50,830 bases of DNA from Paracoccaceae bacterium (GCA_020425085.1 JAGQRW010000009.1:1-50830), one strand, 5' to 3'; shown: positions 35,328 to 44,924, counted from the first letter of the stretch. A program made the numbers and translations. The notes: a model not told the origin generated them from the sequence alone.

Positions 35328-36139
35328 CAGCCGCGCCACCCGGCAGCCTTGGTGAAAAGCCGCTCGAAATTCAACGTGGTCTGGCGGGCGAAATCGGCAT
35401 ATTCCATGCCGAATACCTCGGCCCCGGTTGCCGCCGTGATGGCGCTGTAGGCCGGTTCGTTTCGCCGTCCGCGATGCGGTGGCGGGGCCAGATAGGGCGC
35501 GTCGGTTTCCAGCAGAATGCGATCAAGCGGAGCACCGGCAAAGATGTCGCGCAGCTCGGTTGAGTTCTTGAAGGTGGCGATACCCGACATCGACAGATAG
35601 AACCCCAGCTCAAGCGCCGCCTCGGCCAGCCCCCGGCCTGATGAAAAGCAATGCATGACACAGCCAAACCCACCCTTGCGGTGTTCCTCGGTCAGGATGG
35701 CGGCCATGTCGTCATCGGCATCGCGGGCATGGATGATCAGCGGCAGCCCCGATTGCCGCGCCGCCGCGATGTGGATGACAAGGCTTTCGATCTGAATGTC
35801 GCGGCTGTCGGCGGTATAGTGGTAATCAAGCCCGGTTTCACCGATACCGACCATTTTCGGATGACGCGTCATTCCCAGAAGCTGGTCAAGCCGCGCCAAA
35901 GGTTCCTTGGCGGCGGACATCGGATGGGTTCCGGCGGCGTAAAATACCGGCGCATGGGTTTCCGCGATGGCGCGGACAGTCGGTTCGGCGGCAAGTCCGG
36001 TGCAGATGGTGACCATGCGGCCAACCCCGGCAGCCTTGGCGCGCGCCAGAACCGCAGGCAGATCAGCAGCGAAATCCGGGAAATCCAGATGACAGTGGCT
36101 GTCGATGATCTCGGGATGGGTTTCGGGCTGGTCGGTCAT
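35327..36139 (-). CDS. TatD family metal-dependent DNase/hydrolase
   Basis: The 270-residue protein has the family metal sites: DSHCHLDF at the start, GETGLDYHY, LPLIIHARDADDD, VMHCFSSG and LLETDAPYLAPPPHRG. TatD enzymes are 3'-5' exonucleases acting on DNA ends and in DNA quality control. All metal ligands are conserved, so it should be active. It lies 12 bases downstream of holB and is coupled to the PhnP-like gene, in the usual alphaproteobacterial order. Confidence 0.92.
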   Translation of the reverse strand: MTDQPETHPEIIDSHCHLDFPDFAADLPAVLARAKAAGVGRMVTICTGLAAEPTVRAIAETHAPVFYAAGTHPMSAAKEPLARLDQLLGMTRHPKMVGIGETGLDYHYTADSRDIQIESLVIHIAAARQSGLPLIIHARDADDDMAAILTEEHRKGGFGCVMHCFSSGRGLAEAALELGFYLSMSGIATFKNSTELRDIFAGAPLDRILLETDAPYLAPPPHRGRRNEPAYSAITAATGAEVFGMEYADFARQTTLNFERLFTKAAGWRG

Positions 36140-36151
36140 GCGGCAGTTTTC

Positions 36152-37288
36152 CTAAGCGGCCCGGCGCTGGCCCGCCATCTGGTTGATTTTCAGCAACATA
36201 TCAAGGATCACGGCAGCGGGGTCAAGGTTGACCGCGCGCGCGTGCTGGCTGCGCTTGGCCAGGGTTTCGGCCAGTGTCGCCCAGTCGCGGGCGGCACCGG
36301 CATCTTTGGAAAACCTGCCCAAGATGATCGCTTCATCATCCGCTGCCTCAGCCAGGGGCCGGTTGCTCGCACCCTTCAGCGCCAGACGGTGGAGCAGAAA
36401 TTCAATCAGCCGCAACACCAGATCATAGCGCGCCTGCCCGGCGGCACCGCTACAGCGTTCGGCAAGTTGGGTGGCGCGGATGCGGTCCATCTGCGGACTG
36501 TCGGCGATCAGCGCCAGCAGCGTCTGGTAATGCTCCAGCCCCTGTTCGGTCAGGATGCGCACCGCCTCACCGACCGAACCGGCGGCAAGGGTGGCCAGAT
36601 GTTCAGGCCGCGCGCTGATATCGTCAAATCCGGCAGCAGCCAGCGCCAGCGCCAGATCCTCCGGCCCGAGATTCTGACATTTCAGCACCCGGCAGCGCGA
36701 CCGGATGGTCGGCAACAGCCGCATCGGTCGATGGCTGATCAGCAACAGGGTAGAGTTGGCAGGCGGTTCTTCGAGAATTTTCAGCAAGGCGTTGGCGGCA
36801 TTGGGGTTCATCTCATCCGCGGCGTCGATGATCACCACCCGATGCCCGCCATCGGTGGCGCTCAGGTTGAAAAAGCCGTTCAGCTTGCGGATTTCGTCTA
36901 CCGTGATATCGCGTTTCAGGCGCGGCGGGCTGGCCTTGCTGTCCCAGGGCCGGCGCACCAGCATCAGGCGAGGTTCCGCCAGTGCCGTCATGCGCCGCGC
37001 CAGTGGAGTATCCGCAGGGGTTACAAGGGTGTCGGCAGGCGGCGCGTCGCCGAACATGCCACCATCCCGTGTGGGTTCGGACAGCAGGAAACGCGCGATT
37101 TTCCAGGCCAGGGTTGCCTTGCCGACCCCCCTCGGCCCGGTGATCAGCCAGCCGTGATGCATCCGCCCGCTGCCATGCGCCGCCAGAAAATCGCGTTCGG
37201 CGGCTGGCTGACCATATAGCAGCGGCACATGGCGGGGATGCGGCGCGCCTTCGATGCGGTCGGGTTCGGGGATTTCGGTTTCGCTCAT
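36152..37288 (-). CDS. holB: DNA polymerase III delta-prime subunit
   Basis: The 378-residue protein is part of the clamp loader of the replicative polymerase. It has ITGPRGVGKATLAWKIA (P-loop, about residues 49-64), VVIIDAADEMNPNAANALLKILEEPPANS and LLISHRPMRLLPTIRSRC, the characteristic delta-prime series. The cysteines of the zinc module found in some homologues are missing. The start overlaps the tmk stop by ATGA, a usual arrangement in which tmk and holB are co-translated. Confidence 0.93.
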   Translation of the reverse strand: MSETEIPEPDRIEGAPHPRHVPLLYGQPAAERDFLAAHGSGRMHHGWLITGPRGVGKATLAWKIARFLLSEPTRDGGMFGDAPPADTLVTPADTPLARRMTALAEPRLMLVRRPWDSKASPPRLKRDITVDEIRKLNGFFNLSATDGGHRVVIIDAADEMNPNAANALLKILEEPPANSTLLLISHRPMRLLPTIRSRCRVLKCQNLGPEDLALALAAAGFDDISARPEHLATLAAGSVGEAVRILTEQGLEHYQTLLALIADSPQMDRIRATQLAERCSGAAGQARYDLVLRLIEFLLHRLALKGASNRPLAEAADDEAIILGRFSKDAGAARDWATLAETLAKRSQHARAVNLDPAAVILDMLLKINQMAGQRRAA

Positions 37289-37911
37289 TTGGTTGCCCGA
37301 TCGAAAATACCGGCGATCTCGGCGGCGATCACCTCTGGTGTCCGGTTGCCGTCGATCAGCACTGTGCGCGGTGCTGCCCGCCTGGCCAGCGCCAGAAACC
37401 CCTGGCGCAGCGCCTGTTGAAAGCCAAGGCCGAAATCCTCGAACCGGTCCTCGCCGGAATTGCGGCCAAGACCGCGTTCCAGCGCCTGGGCCGGATCCAT
37501 GTCGATCACCAGGGTCAGGTCGGGTTCGCGCGCGATCATCAGATGGTGCAACTGATCCACAAGGCCGCCAAGATCGGCCCGCGCCACCCCCTGATAAACC
37601 CGGGTGCTATCGGCATAGCGGTCGCTGATCACGATCTTGCCCGCCGCCAGCGCCGGATCAATGGTGTTTTCCAGGTGATCCCTCCTGGCGGCGGTGAACA
37701 GTAAAATCTCGGTCTCGGGCGACCAGCGGTGCGGCGCGCCCTGAACCAGCAGGCGGCGAATTTCCTCGGCCCCGGGTGAACCACCCGGTTCGCGCGTCAG
37801 CACCACATCAAGGCCAAGCTCGCGCAGCCGATCCGCTAGCAGACGCGCCTGGGTGGACTTGCCTGATCCGTCAATTCCTTCAAATGTAACGAAAAAAGCG
37901 CGTTTTACCAT
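37285..37911 (-). CDS. tmk: Thymidylate kinase
   Basis: The 208-residue enzyme phosphorylates dTMP to dTDP for DNA synthesis. It has FEGIDGSGKSTQARLL (P-loop), LTREPGGSPGAEEIRRLLV, the DRY motif in ISDRYADSTRVYQG and a lid region near RGLGRNSGEDRFE. The start overlaps the dacA stop as TAATG, so it may depend on translation of the damaged dacA frame upstream for coupling. Its stop overlaps the holB start. Confidence 0.95.
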   Translation of the reverse strand: MVKRAFFVTFEGIDGSGKSTQARLLADRLRELGLDVVLTREPGGSPGAEEIRRLLVQGAPHRWSPETEILLFTAARRDHLENTIDPALAAGKIVISDRYADSTRVYQGVARADLGGLVDQLHHLMIAREPDLTLVIDMDPAQALERGLGRNSGEDRFEDFGLGFQQALRQGFLALARRAAPRTVLIDGNRTPEVIAAEIAGIFDRATK

Positions 37912-39059
37912 TACCTGACCGTATCCATTGCGGTTTTCGCAAGGATAGCGGCTGACAGGCGAAGGCGCGACATGAATCCGCTGCCGGCGACGGATTTTGC
38001 CGCCACCAGCGGGATTTTGACGCTGGGCATTTCGGGAATGTCGATCCTGAGGGTTGCCAGTTGATCCCCGGCGGCGATCGGCGCCTTGATGGGGGCACGG
38101 GTGATGATTTCCGCCTTCAGGCCATGCAGCGCCGCCACCGGCAGCAGCATTTCAACGCCGTCGCGCACCGCCAGTTCTACCTGAGGTTCCTCTCCAAGCC
38201 AGACATCGACGGATCCGACCGTCTGCCCGGGCTCAAGAATTTTTTTTTCCACAAACTGGCGAAAACCCCAATTCATCAGCTTTTCAGCCTCTTGGGCGCG
38301 CTCGGCCTCTGAACTCAGTCCGCTGATCATCAAAACAATGCGCCGACCGTTCTTCTGGGCGGAACCAACCACGCCATATCCGGCCTCCGAAGTATGCCCG
38401 GTCTTCAGGCCGTCAGCGCCAATACCAAGCGATAACAGCGGGTTACGATTGTGCCGATTGGCCGGCGAACGGTTGTCAAATGCGAATTCGGTTTCCGAGA
38501 AATAGTGGTAATACTGCGGAAACTGCCGGATCAGCCGTTCTGCCAGCGTGACCAGGTCGCGTGCGCTCATCATCTGATCGGGGTCGGGCCAGCCGTTGGA
38601 ATTGGCAAAGGTCGAGTTGGTCATGCCAAGTTATTTTGCCCGCGCGGTCATGGCACGGGCGAATTCCGCCTCGGACCCGGCCAGCGCCTCAGCCAGAACG
38701 GCGCAGGCATCGTTGCCCGACAGCACGATCACACCGCGGATCAGGTCTTCGACGCGGACCCGGTCACGGGTATTCAGAAACATCGTCGAGCCGCCATAAG
38801 ACATGGCATGCTTGGAAACCGGCAGGCGATCCTCCAGCGTCAGGCGGCCTTGTTCCAGCGCCTCGAACACCATGTTGAGCGTCATAAGTTTCGACATCGA
38901 AGCGGGTGGAATCGCCTCATCGGCGTTCTTTTCCAACAGTATGGTGCCGGTATTGTAATCCAGGACCAGCGCTGCCTTTGCAGGTGTTTCCAGCGCCCGC
39001 GCCGCCGGGGAAAGCACCATGATCAGGGCAAATGCCAGCAGGAAAGGTTTGAATTTCAC
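37911..39059 (-). pseudogene. dacA: D-alanyl-D-alanine carboxypeptidase (DacA/DacC type) interrupted by in-frame TAA
   Basis: The gene would encode a 382-residue penicillin-binding protein that trims pentapeptides in the periplasm. It starts at GTG 39059 with AAGGAG upstream and has a signal peptide ending PAARA. Ser54-x-x-Lys57 (SMSK) and Ser114-Gly-Asn (SGN) are present. A TAA at 38633-38631 follows TARAK; family members continue there with K/R-E-LGMTNS, so one change from GAA or CAA explains it. The same frame then runs on normally to KTG (about residue 219) and the C-terminal domain. An ATG six bases after the stop could allow restart, but without a signal peptide. Mutation, sequencing error or readthrough remain possible. 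Confidence 0.85.
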
Positions 39060-39086
39060 TTGCGTCTCCTTTGTGGGCAACCGGAC

Positions 39087-40118
39087 CTAGTTGGTGACGA
39101 AATAGGCATCGGCAAAGCCAAGTTCCTTGGCCTTTTTCAACAGGATGGCGCGTTCGGATGAACTGGTTGCCGGGCCGACCAGCACGCGCCAGAACTTCTT
39201 GCCGCTGGATTGCTGCGCCTTGACGATCGGCAGAATGCCCTTGGTCTTCAGGCTGGTGGCGGTGTTGTTGGCATTGTCTTCGACGCTGAAGATACCGATC
39301 TGGATGAACGGTTTTTCCAGACCGCTGGCGGGCTTGGCGGGTTTAACGGCCGGTGTCGGGGCAGGGGTTGCTGCCTGTTCGCTTTCAGCATTGTCGATGG
39401 CGGCCGAGGCAATCTCGCCCAGGGTGCTTTCCTTGATCGGTGTGGTTTCTGCCGCCGCGCCAGCGATCTTGTCCTTGGGTCTGAGGAATGAGAACAGGCC
39501 CTTTTTCTTGGGTTTTGCGGTGGCGGTTTCGACGGTGTCAACCGTATCCACGCCGGTTTCGACCATTTCGGCACTGGTTTTCTCGGTTGGCTTTTCCGCT
39601 GGCTTGACCGCTGCGGTGGTGGTTTTTGCAGGCTCGGCTGCAACCGCCGTTGCCACCGGTGCGGTTTCACGGCGCAGCGCGGTGACATTCAGGGTCGCCG
39701 GCTTGCCTGCAAGAATGCCCAGTGCCGACGCCGCCTCGGATGAGATCTGGATATTCGGGCCGGGGCTGATACGCTCGCGTTTGAACAGGGCGCCGATCAC
39801 GAACTTGCGGTTTTCCTGGTTGCGAATGATCACCCGCTCGGGCTGGATGTCGCCCGGATAGGCCACCCAGACCCCGCCAAGCGATGGGCGGCCATCCCAA
39901 AGACCCGGCTCGTTCACCTGAAAGATTTCAGGTGCTTCGACATCACGCTCAACCAGACTGACCGAGTCACCGGGTTGCACGGCTTCGGCGGGTGCGCTCT
40001 GCTGTTCCTTCCTGGCCGCGAAATTCGGCATTTCAAAATTCTCGCAGCCGCTTAGCGCCAGCAATGCCGCCAGCGCCAGACCGCCGGTGAATGTCCGTCC
40101 GCAGATCAATGATCCCAT
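39087..40118 (-). CDS. SPOR-domain lipoprotein
   Basis: The 343-residue protein has a lipoprotein signal with lipobox LALSGC (cysteine near residue 24), a middle region rich in A, T, P, K and E that is probably a flexible linker, and a C-terminal SPOR domain (about residues 268-343; IQIGIFSVEDNANNT, then FWRVLVGPATS). SPOR domains bind denuded glycan at the septum. ATG 40118 has AAGGGGCG upstream. It lies 27 bases before dacA on the same strand, a conserved link between cell-wall genes in this order. Confidence 0.87.
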   Translation of the reverse strand: MGSLICGRTFTGGLALAALLALSGCENFEMPNFAARKEQQSAPAEAVQPGDSVSLVERDVEAPEIFQVNEPGLWDGRPSLGGVWVAYPGDIQPERVIIRNQENRKFVIGALFKRERISPGPNIQISSEAASALGILAGKPATLNVTALRRETAPVATAVAAEPAKTTTAAVKPAEKPTEKTSAEMVETGVDTVDTVETATAKPKKKGLFSFLRPKDKIAGAAAETTPIKESTLGEIASAAIDNAESEQAATPAPTPAVKPAKPASGLEKPFIQIGIFSVEDNANNTATSLKTKGILPIVKAQQSSGKKFWRVLVGPATSSSERAILLKKAKELGFADAYFVTN

Positions 40119-40351
40119 GGTTTCGCCCCTTTTTCGCCCGATCACCAACCGCAGCCGCAGTGGCCCACCGAGCCTGCCCGTGCCCCGCAGATCACGTCCG
40201 GAGGCGATTTTTTCGGCAGTTTAGCCAAGTCACGTCCGCAAGGGAAGTGGCTCTGGCGCTGAAACCCGACGATGGCGGGATTTGGCCGATCCCCAACCGG
40301 AATTCAGGTGTTTCAGAATCACCCTGACGCCGCTAGACCTAGCGCCCAGTC

Positions 40352-40441
40352 GGAGGAGTGGCAGAGTGGTCGAATGCACTGGTCTTGAAAACCAGCGAAG
40401 GTGCAAGTCTTCCGTGGGTTCGAATCCCACCTCCTCCGCCA
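40352..40441 (+). tRNA. tRNA-Ser (anticodon UGA), CCA encoded
   Basis: The acceptor stem GGAGGAG (40352-40358) pairs with CTCCTCC (40431-40437), followed by G and encoded CCA at 40439-40441. The anticodon stem CTGGT/ACCAG (40379-40383, 40391-40395) encloses the loop CTTGAAA with anticodon TGA at 40386-40388. A long variable arm with GAAG/CTTC pairing and the T-loop GTTCGAATC identify a serine tRNA. It reads UCA and related serine codons. The foreign island begins directly after it. Confidence 0.97.
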
Positions 40442-40767
40442 CTTGCCCTTGAGAAATTGTTCTCCCCATCCGGCTCCGGCCAGATTTTTCCGTTGTTTTC
40501 GAGGGTTATGCGGGAGGGGCTGAGCACTGGCCCCGGCTCCAGGAGGCCCGGAGGCGGTCTCTCAGGGGCGATATTCTCTGGACCTCATGACTGCGCAGCT
40601 TCGGTTCAGACCGCTATATCTCGGTTTTTGTGAACTTTTTTGGCTCCACACGAGAGCCTCTTTGTAATTGCCACATGCACCCGAACGGTACTGGCGTCTA
40701 ACCACACATCCTGCGGGTGGACCCCTTCCTCGGTTGCGGAGGGATAGAAGCCAACGGTCAGTCCGAG
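40442..40767. other. Gap between tRNA-Ser and the defence operon, probably degraded insertion debris
   Basis: These 326 bases contain no gene with a good start and length. On the minus strand a broken frame gives GVHPQDVWLDASTVRVH (about 40725-40675), with stops soon before and after, which faintly recalls a transposase fragment. The composition differs from the core on the left and the operon on the right. No copy of the tRNA 3' end was found elsewhere in the window, so the att sites of the island were not identified. Confidence 0.4.
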
Positions 40768-42294
40768 TCAGTATGTCTTGTAAAAAGCCTCGGCCTCGAA
40801 CTTCACAAACTCCTCGGTCTTGTCGGTGCTTCGACTCACCACCTGCCAAGGCTCTAGCCTAGCGATTTCAGTTTGAAGGTCTTTTGCTGTTTTGTTGCTA
40901 CACCCAAGAATCTTTTGCACAGAATTGGCACTCACACCCTCGCATTGAAAAATATAGGCGAACTCAAGAAGCTCCTGAAAATTGAAGAATTCTTGCTGGT
41001 AATCGTTCGGCGATTGGCTTGCGAAAAAAACCACAACCCCTTTCGAGCGACCCTCACGGATAATTCTCTGAAGAAAAATGTTCTTTTGACTCAAGTAATT
41101 GTGTGCCTCATCAATGACCAAGATACTCCGAATAGTCCGCCTTCCATCTATGACTGGACTGTCTGGCATGTGCGCCATCTCTTTGTACAATCTTTCAATG
41201 ACAAGATACGCCACTAGTTCCTTCAGGACTGGCATAGCATGTACATCAATTATCAGCGTGCGATTGGAAATCCTCTCAATTGGGCGGGACTCGCTTCCAT
41301 GCTTCCAAAAGAGGTCGAAGTCGGAAAGATCACGCAGCACTTCAATGAGGCTGTCATCTTTCTTGCCATCTTCTTCATAGGCAGCGACTGCAATCTCTAG
41401 AATGTCCTGAAAGTCGGGATATGGAGTCGAGGACCCTGCGCGCTTCGCGTATCCAGCCCTAATGGCCTCAGTCAGCGCCCCTTTTTGAACGACACCTAGC
41501 TTAGCGTTAATTGAAGCAAAGCTTTCGGCCTTTTCCCGCGCAGAAATGTTTATATTTTGATCGTCATACGAAGGCAGAACGAACGGATTTATTGGCAGGC
41601 TTTGACCCGTCTGCAAAAGTCGATATGGCTGAACTTTTGCAATGCTCGCAAAGTTTTCGTTATCAACCACGTCACCCTTATAATCAAAGTAGATAAAGTT
41701 CGTTTGGAAATTCGACTGGATACGAATATCAGCCAGCAGCTTTAAAAGAAATTGTGTCTTTCCTACGCCAGGCTTGCCCATGATTGCCAAGTGTGAGTTG
41801 GCATGTCGCGACGTGTTGTTCAGCTCCATCACCAACTCGTTTCGCTGCAACAGCGTGCGCCCAATAAATATTTCCAGTCCCTGTCCAAAATTCTCCCTGC
41901 GACCTGAGAATTCTACCTTCTCTACAAGAGCGGAGATGAGGCCATCGCCGCTGCGCCCGCACGACTGAAACAGGTCGTTTAACAGAGATGCTCCGTGGTC
42001 GATGTGGTTCTTTGTGAGAGCGCGATTGGAAAACAGTTCATCTTCACTGAGATCTGGCTTTTTGTAAGTGTATGATAGAAGCGCCCGTACAAACGCTTCA
42101 TCATCAGCAAAAAAAGTTGGCCTTTTCATCTCGCCACCACTGAAATTCGGGCTTGAAGGAACATCCTTGCCGATCTGTGCAACCGACAGCGCAAATGCCA
42201 TTCTGGCAAGGGTCACCTTCTCCAGTTTTGTCTCGAACCGGAGGGCGCTCAAAATTTCATCAGCCTCACTTGAGGTATAGAGTCGATCAGCCAC
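40768..42294 (-). CDS. DndE-HerA fusion ATPase of a hybrid modification/defence operon
   Basis: The 508-residue protein begins with a DndE-like domain (about 1-113: RLYTSSEADEILSALRFETK, then a helical segment ending LTKNHIDHGASLLNDLF). DndE binds DNA in the sulfur-modification system. It continues as a HerA/DUF87-type ATPase: Walker A GKPGVGKT (173-180), Walker B ILVIDEAH (391-398), a downstream arginine region REGRSKG and the sensor-like FFASQSPND. HerA motors form hexamers that move along DNA. The gene is last in the operon, three bases after the DndD-like gene. GC is lower than in the core. Domain calls are from motifs; the DndE part is less certain than the ATPase part. Confidence 0.78.
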   Translation of the reverse strand: MADRLYTSSEADEILSALRFETKLEKVTLARMAFALSVAQIGKDVPSSPNFSGGEMKRPTFFADDEAFVRALLSYTYKKPDLSEDELFSNRALTKNHIDHGASLLNDLFQSCGRSGDGLISALVEKVEFSGRRENFGQGLEIFIGRTLLQRNELVMELNNTSRHANSHLAIMGKPGVGKTQFLLKLLADIRIQSNFQTNFIYFDYKGDVVDNENFASIAKVQPYRLLQTGQSLPINPFVLPSYDDQNINISAREKAESFASINAKLGVVQKGALTEAIRAGYAKRAGSSTPYPDFQDILEIAVAAYEEDGKKDDSLIEVLRDLSDFDLFWKHGSESRPIERISNRTLIIDVHAMPVLKELVAYLVIERLYKEMAHMPDSPVIDGRRTIRSILVIDEAHNYLSQKNIFLQRIIREGRSKGVVVFFASQSPNDYQQEFFNFQELLEFAYIFQCEGVSANSVQKILGCSNKTAKDLQTEIARLEPWQVVSRSTDKTEEFVKFEAEAFYKTY

Positions 42295-42297
42295 GGA

Positions 42298-44289
42298 CTA
42301 TCTCTCCCAAAAGTACCCGGATCTAAAGGTAGTAAGCTCTTGCCTTTGGTCGAAGTCTAGGCAGCCCGCACCACTCAGGTGAGGCTCAAGGCTCCTGTAA
42401 TAATTCGTGTCGATCTCCGTGTCAGTTGAGAGAATAACGACCTGATCGCCTGCATTCGGGAAATAGTTATTCACAATGTTGTCGCGGTGCGTGCTATCCA
42501 AACGGGAAAGCGGCGTATCAATGATTATTGGCAATTTGAGCTGACTCGTCTGAGCGAGCCCCCACAAAAGGGAAACAGCAAAAACTTCTTTCTCACCCGC
42601 AGACAGACCGGACTTCTTGATCTCATGCCCATTTCGATCGCTTATGCGGACTTCGTAAGTTTTGTCGTCAATGGTCAGGTCCTTGATCAACCCACTTCGG
42701 CTCGATAGAAGCCGGTACATCTCAAAAGTCTTTTCCTGAAGAAGATGCACCTTGTTCTTTCGCAGACGCACCATGAACTGATTGAGCACACTCGCAATGG
42801 AGTCGCACTCCTGAATGTACTCCGCCTTCTCCTTTGAAACGTTGTGCTTTTCAAAGAGCTTCTCGATCTCAATTTCTATGTCGCTAATTCGCTTCTCGAG
42901 CGCAATAATTTCATCCTCTAGAATGCGTAACTGTTCCGTTTTGCGACCAATCTGAGTTGAACAGCTTTCCATCTCTCCTTGCAGCTGCTCAAATAGTTCC
43001 CGCTCAGACTCCGTCATTGCTCCAAGAGCACTCTTGCTTTCAAGCGTGCGCACTTGAGATTCAAGCTGCCTTTTTTCTTCAATGAGAGGCTGAATTAGGA
43101 AGACTTCACTTCGCTCGAGGTTTTCCATTTGATTCAGCACGCGTGCCACGTCGCGATCTGAAAGGTCGAGAATCTTAGTTACATCGCCCCGACCATCTCC
43201 TTCTTTTAGCAGCCGTACTATGCGGCTCTCTAACTCCAGCATTTTTTCCGGTGAGAGCTGCTCTCGGTAGATCGGTTCCGGTTCCTCGACGACGCGAACG
43301 AGTCGCTTAGCCAATTCGGCAGCGTTCTCCTTGATGGCTGCTCCAGTCGCGGACTCCCGTTCCTTGTCGATTTGCTGCCGGACCCCGTCGAACAACTTAC
43401 CAGCCAGGGAGAAGGGAAGAGACTTCTCGCACAGGGCCCGGATTTCGTTTTCGACTTGAGTGAGTCGGTTTGTCGCCTGGATCCGCCGCTTTTCTTGTTC
43501 CCGCATGGCCTCACGGGTCTCGGGTTCGCTTTGGAAGGTAAATTCGAAGCGCTTCTTTGCGTCGGCGAGTTGCTCCTTAAAGCCCGCAAGTTCACCTTGT
43601 AGGTCGGCGCGCTCGTTGTTTTTCCGCGTGAGCTTGCTCTTTTCCTTCTTCAGCTCGCTCTGCTTGAATTCAAGATCCTCGTCGGAAATCTCGACGAACC
43701 CCTTGCGCTCCTCCTGCTTGATGTACGCAAGGTCAGACGCCAGTCGGTTTATGTTCTGAATGCCCAACGCCGCCTCGAGGGACGACTTCAGGCGGACTTC
43801 TGAATGGTCGTCCGCTGCGATCTCTTGAATCTTTTCACCGTCGAAAAAGAAAAACTGGGTGATCCCCGGCGGGATAGCCGCGCGGATGAAGTCCTGCCAG
43901 ATTTCCTGGTTCTGGACTGACACGCGCTTGCCGTCTCGAACAACGACCAATCGTTCGCTCAGATCCTTGGGCCTTGGGTCAGCGACCGCACCGGCGCTCC
44001 ATGACCGCTTGACGATCAGCTCGGATCCTTCGTCCATCTCCATGACCAGCTCGAAAACGACGTTTGCGTTCCCCTTAGCCTTTTCCCGGCGATTGATGTT
44101 GCGAAAGATCGTGTCCGGTTTCGCGCCATAGAGGCAGAAGTTGATGGCCTCCATGATCGAGGTCTTTCCGGCTCCGTTCATCCCACCGATCAGGAAGATG
44201 CTGCGCCCCTCGCCATCTGACGGAAAGGGGATCTCGGTCGCGAACTGAAAGGACTTGTAGTTCTCGATGGTCAGCTTGACGAATCTCAT
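42298..44289 (-). CDS. DndD-like SMC-family ATPase
   Basis: The 663-residue protein has an ABC-type head split by a long coiled coil (about residues 190-500). Walker A is GGMNGAGKT (35-43). FFFFDGEKIQEIA (146-158) is the hallmark of DndD. Signature LSAGEKE starts near 562 and LPIIIDTPLSRLD near 586. No CxxC zinc hook is seen. DndD works with DndC and DndE in phosphorothioate modification, where its ATPase acts on DNA. Here DndA, DndB and DndC are absent and a methylase operon takes their place, so the role is unknown. Its ATG overlaps the upstream stop (ATGA). Confidence 0.83.
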   Translation of the reverse strand: MRFVKLTIENYKSFQFATEIPFPSDGEGRSIFLIGGMNGAGKTSIMEAINFCLYGAKPDTIFRNINRREKAKGNANVVFELVMEMDEGSELIVKRSWSAGAVADPRPKDLSERLVVVRDGKRVSVQNQEIWQDFIRAAIPPGITQFFFFDGEKIQEIAADDHSEVRLKSSLEAALGIQNINRLASDLAYIKQEERKGFVEISDEDLEFKQSELKKEKSKLTRKNNERADLQGELAGFKEQLADAKKRFEFTFQSEPETREAMREQEKRRIQATNRLTQVENEIRALCEKSLPFSLAGKLFDGVRQQIDKERESATGAAIKENAAELAKRLVRVVEEPEPIYREQLSPEKMLELESRIVRLLKEGDGRGDVTKILDLSDRDVARVLNQMENLERSEVFLIQPLIEEKRQLESQVRTLESKSALGAMTESERELFEQLQGEMESCSTQIGRKTEQLRILEDEIIALEKRISDIEIEIEKLFEKHNVSKEKAEYIQECDSIASVLNQFMVRLRKNKVHLLQEKTFEMYRLLSSRSGLIKDLTIDDKTYEVRISDRNGHEIKKSGLSAGEKEVFAVSLLWGLAQTSQLKLPIIIDTPLSRLDSTHRDNIVNNYFPNAGDQVVILSTDTEIDTNYYRSLEPHLSGAGCLDFDQRQELTTFRSGYFWER

Positions 44290-44924
44290 GCGTGGTCCTC
44301 ACTCAGCTCCCAGATCCCTCGGGGCGAGCCCGTCTTGAGAACGCCATCCTTGGTCATCTGGTAGCGTTCCCAGCAGGCGTTGTTCTGCCAGGCGTGGTCC
44401 CTTGTCGTCTCGCGCCATTCCATGTCGCCGGGCAGCAGTTTGCCCTGCAGCTTCTCCTCCATGTACTGCAGCACGTCGTTCTTGTGGCAGGAACCACCGT
44501 GGTGCCGCAGTGCTTCCACGATCAGCTCACGGAGCGTGGCATTGGGCGTTTTCGGAGAGCGCGAGCGCTTCGCGCGCGGCTTCTTCGTCGTATCACCTTC
44601 CGAAGTGCGGCCGAGACGGGCCTTCAGGCCCTTCAGCAGCTCCTCCAGCTCGTCAGTGAGGTGATTGAGGACCTGCACGGCTTCGGCATTGACACCGAGG
44701 GCGGCGGCAAGCCGTGTCTTCTCGGCCCGCAGCGCGTCCGGTACCGCGACGCCGATCTTGTCGAGCTTGTCGATCGCCTTCGCGATCTCGCGCAGCTGCG
44801 CCTCCATGGCGGCGGTGTCTTCGGTTTCCGTCCCGGCGTCCAGGCGGTCGATGACCTCCTGGCAGAGCTCCAGCAACAGGCTCGGGTCCTTCACATAGCG
44901 ATCGACCTCGGACCCGTCCGTCAT
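44286..44924 (-). CDS. Mrr-N-like winged-helix protein of the hybrid operon
   Basis: The 212-residue protein has a helical N-terminal half with coiled-coil character (about 10-110), a basic linker (KKPRAKRSRSPK) and a C-terminal winged-helix domain (about 125-212) with LRELIVEALRHHGGSCHKND and GSPRGIWELSEDHA. The latter resembles the DNA-binding N-terminal domain of the Mrr restriction protein. No nuclease motif is visible. It overlaps its neighbours by ATGA at both ends. A role as DNA-binding adaptor between the methylase part and the SMC ATPase is inference. Confidence 0.65.
   Translation of the reverse strand: MTDGSEVDRYVKDPSLLLELCQEVIDRLDAGTETEDTAAMEAQLREIAKAIDKLDKIGVAVPDALRAEKTRLAAALGVNAEAVQVLNHLTDELEELLKGLKARLGRTSEGDTTKKPRAKRSRSPKTPNATLRELIVEALRHHGGSCHKNDVLQYMEEKLQGKLLPGDMEWRETTRDHAWQNNACWERYQMTKDGVLKTGSPRGIWELSEDHA

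Noticed and set aside
35651-37219. 522-residue rightward open frame over tatD and holB
   Set aside because: Antisense to two well-conserved genes; no motif of its own.
37911-38624. Second half of dacA as an independent gene starting at ATG 38624
   Set aside because: It lacks a signal peptide and the SxxK/SxN motifs, and it is in frame with the first half across a single stop codon.
40625-40767. Transposase remnant on the minus strand (VWLDASTVRVH)
   Set aside because: The frame is short and broken by stops, and the resemblance is too weak to name a family.
40768-44289. A phosphorothioate (Dnd) modification locus
   Set aside because: Only DndD- and DndE-like parts are present; the cysteine desulfurase and the PAPS-reductase-like DndC are missing in the window, and a methylase operon surrounds them.
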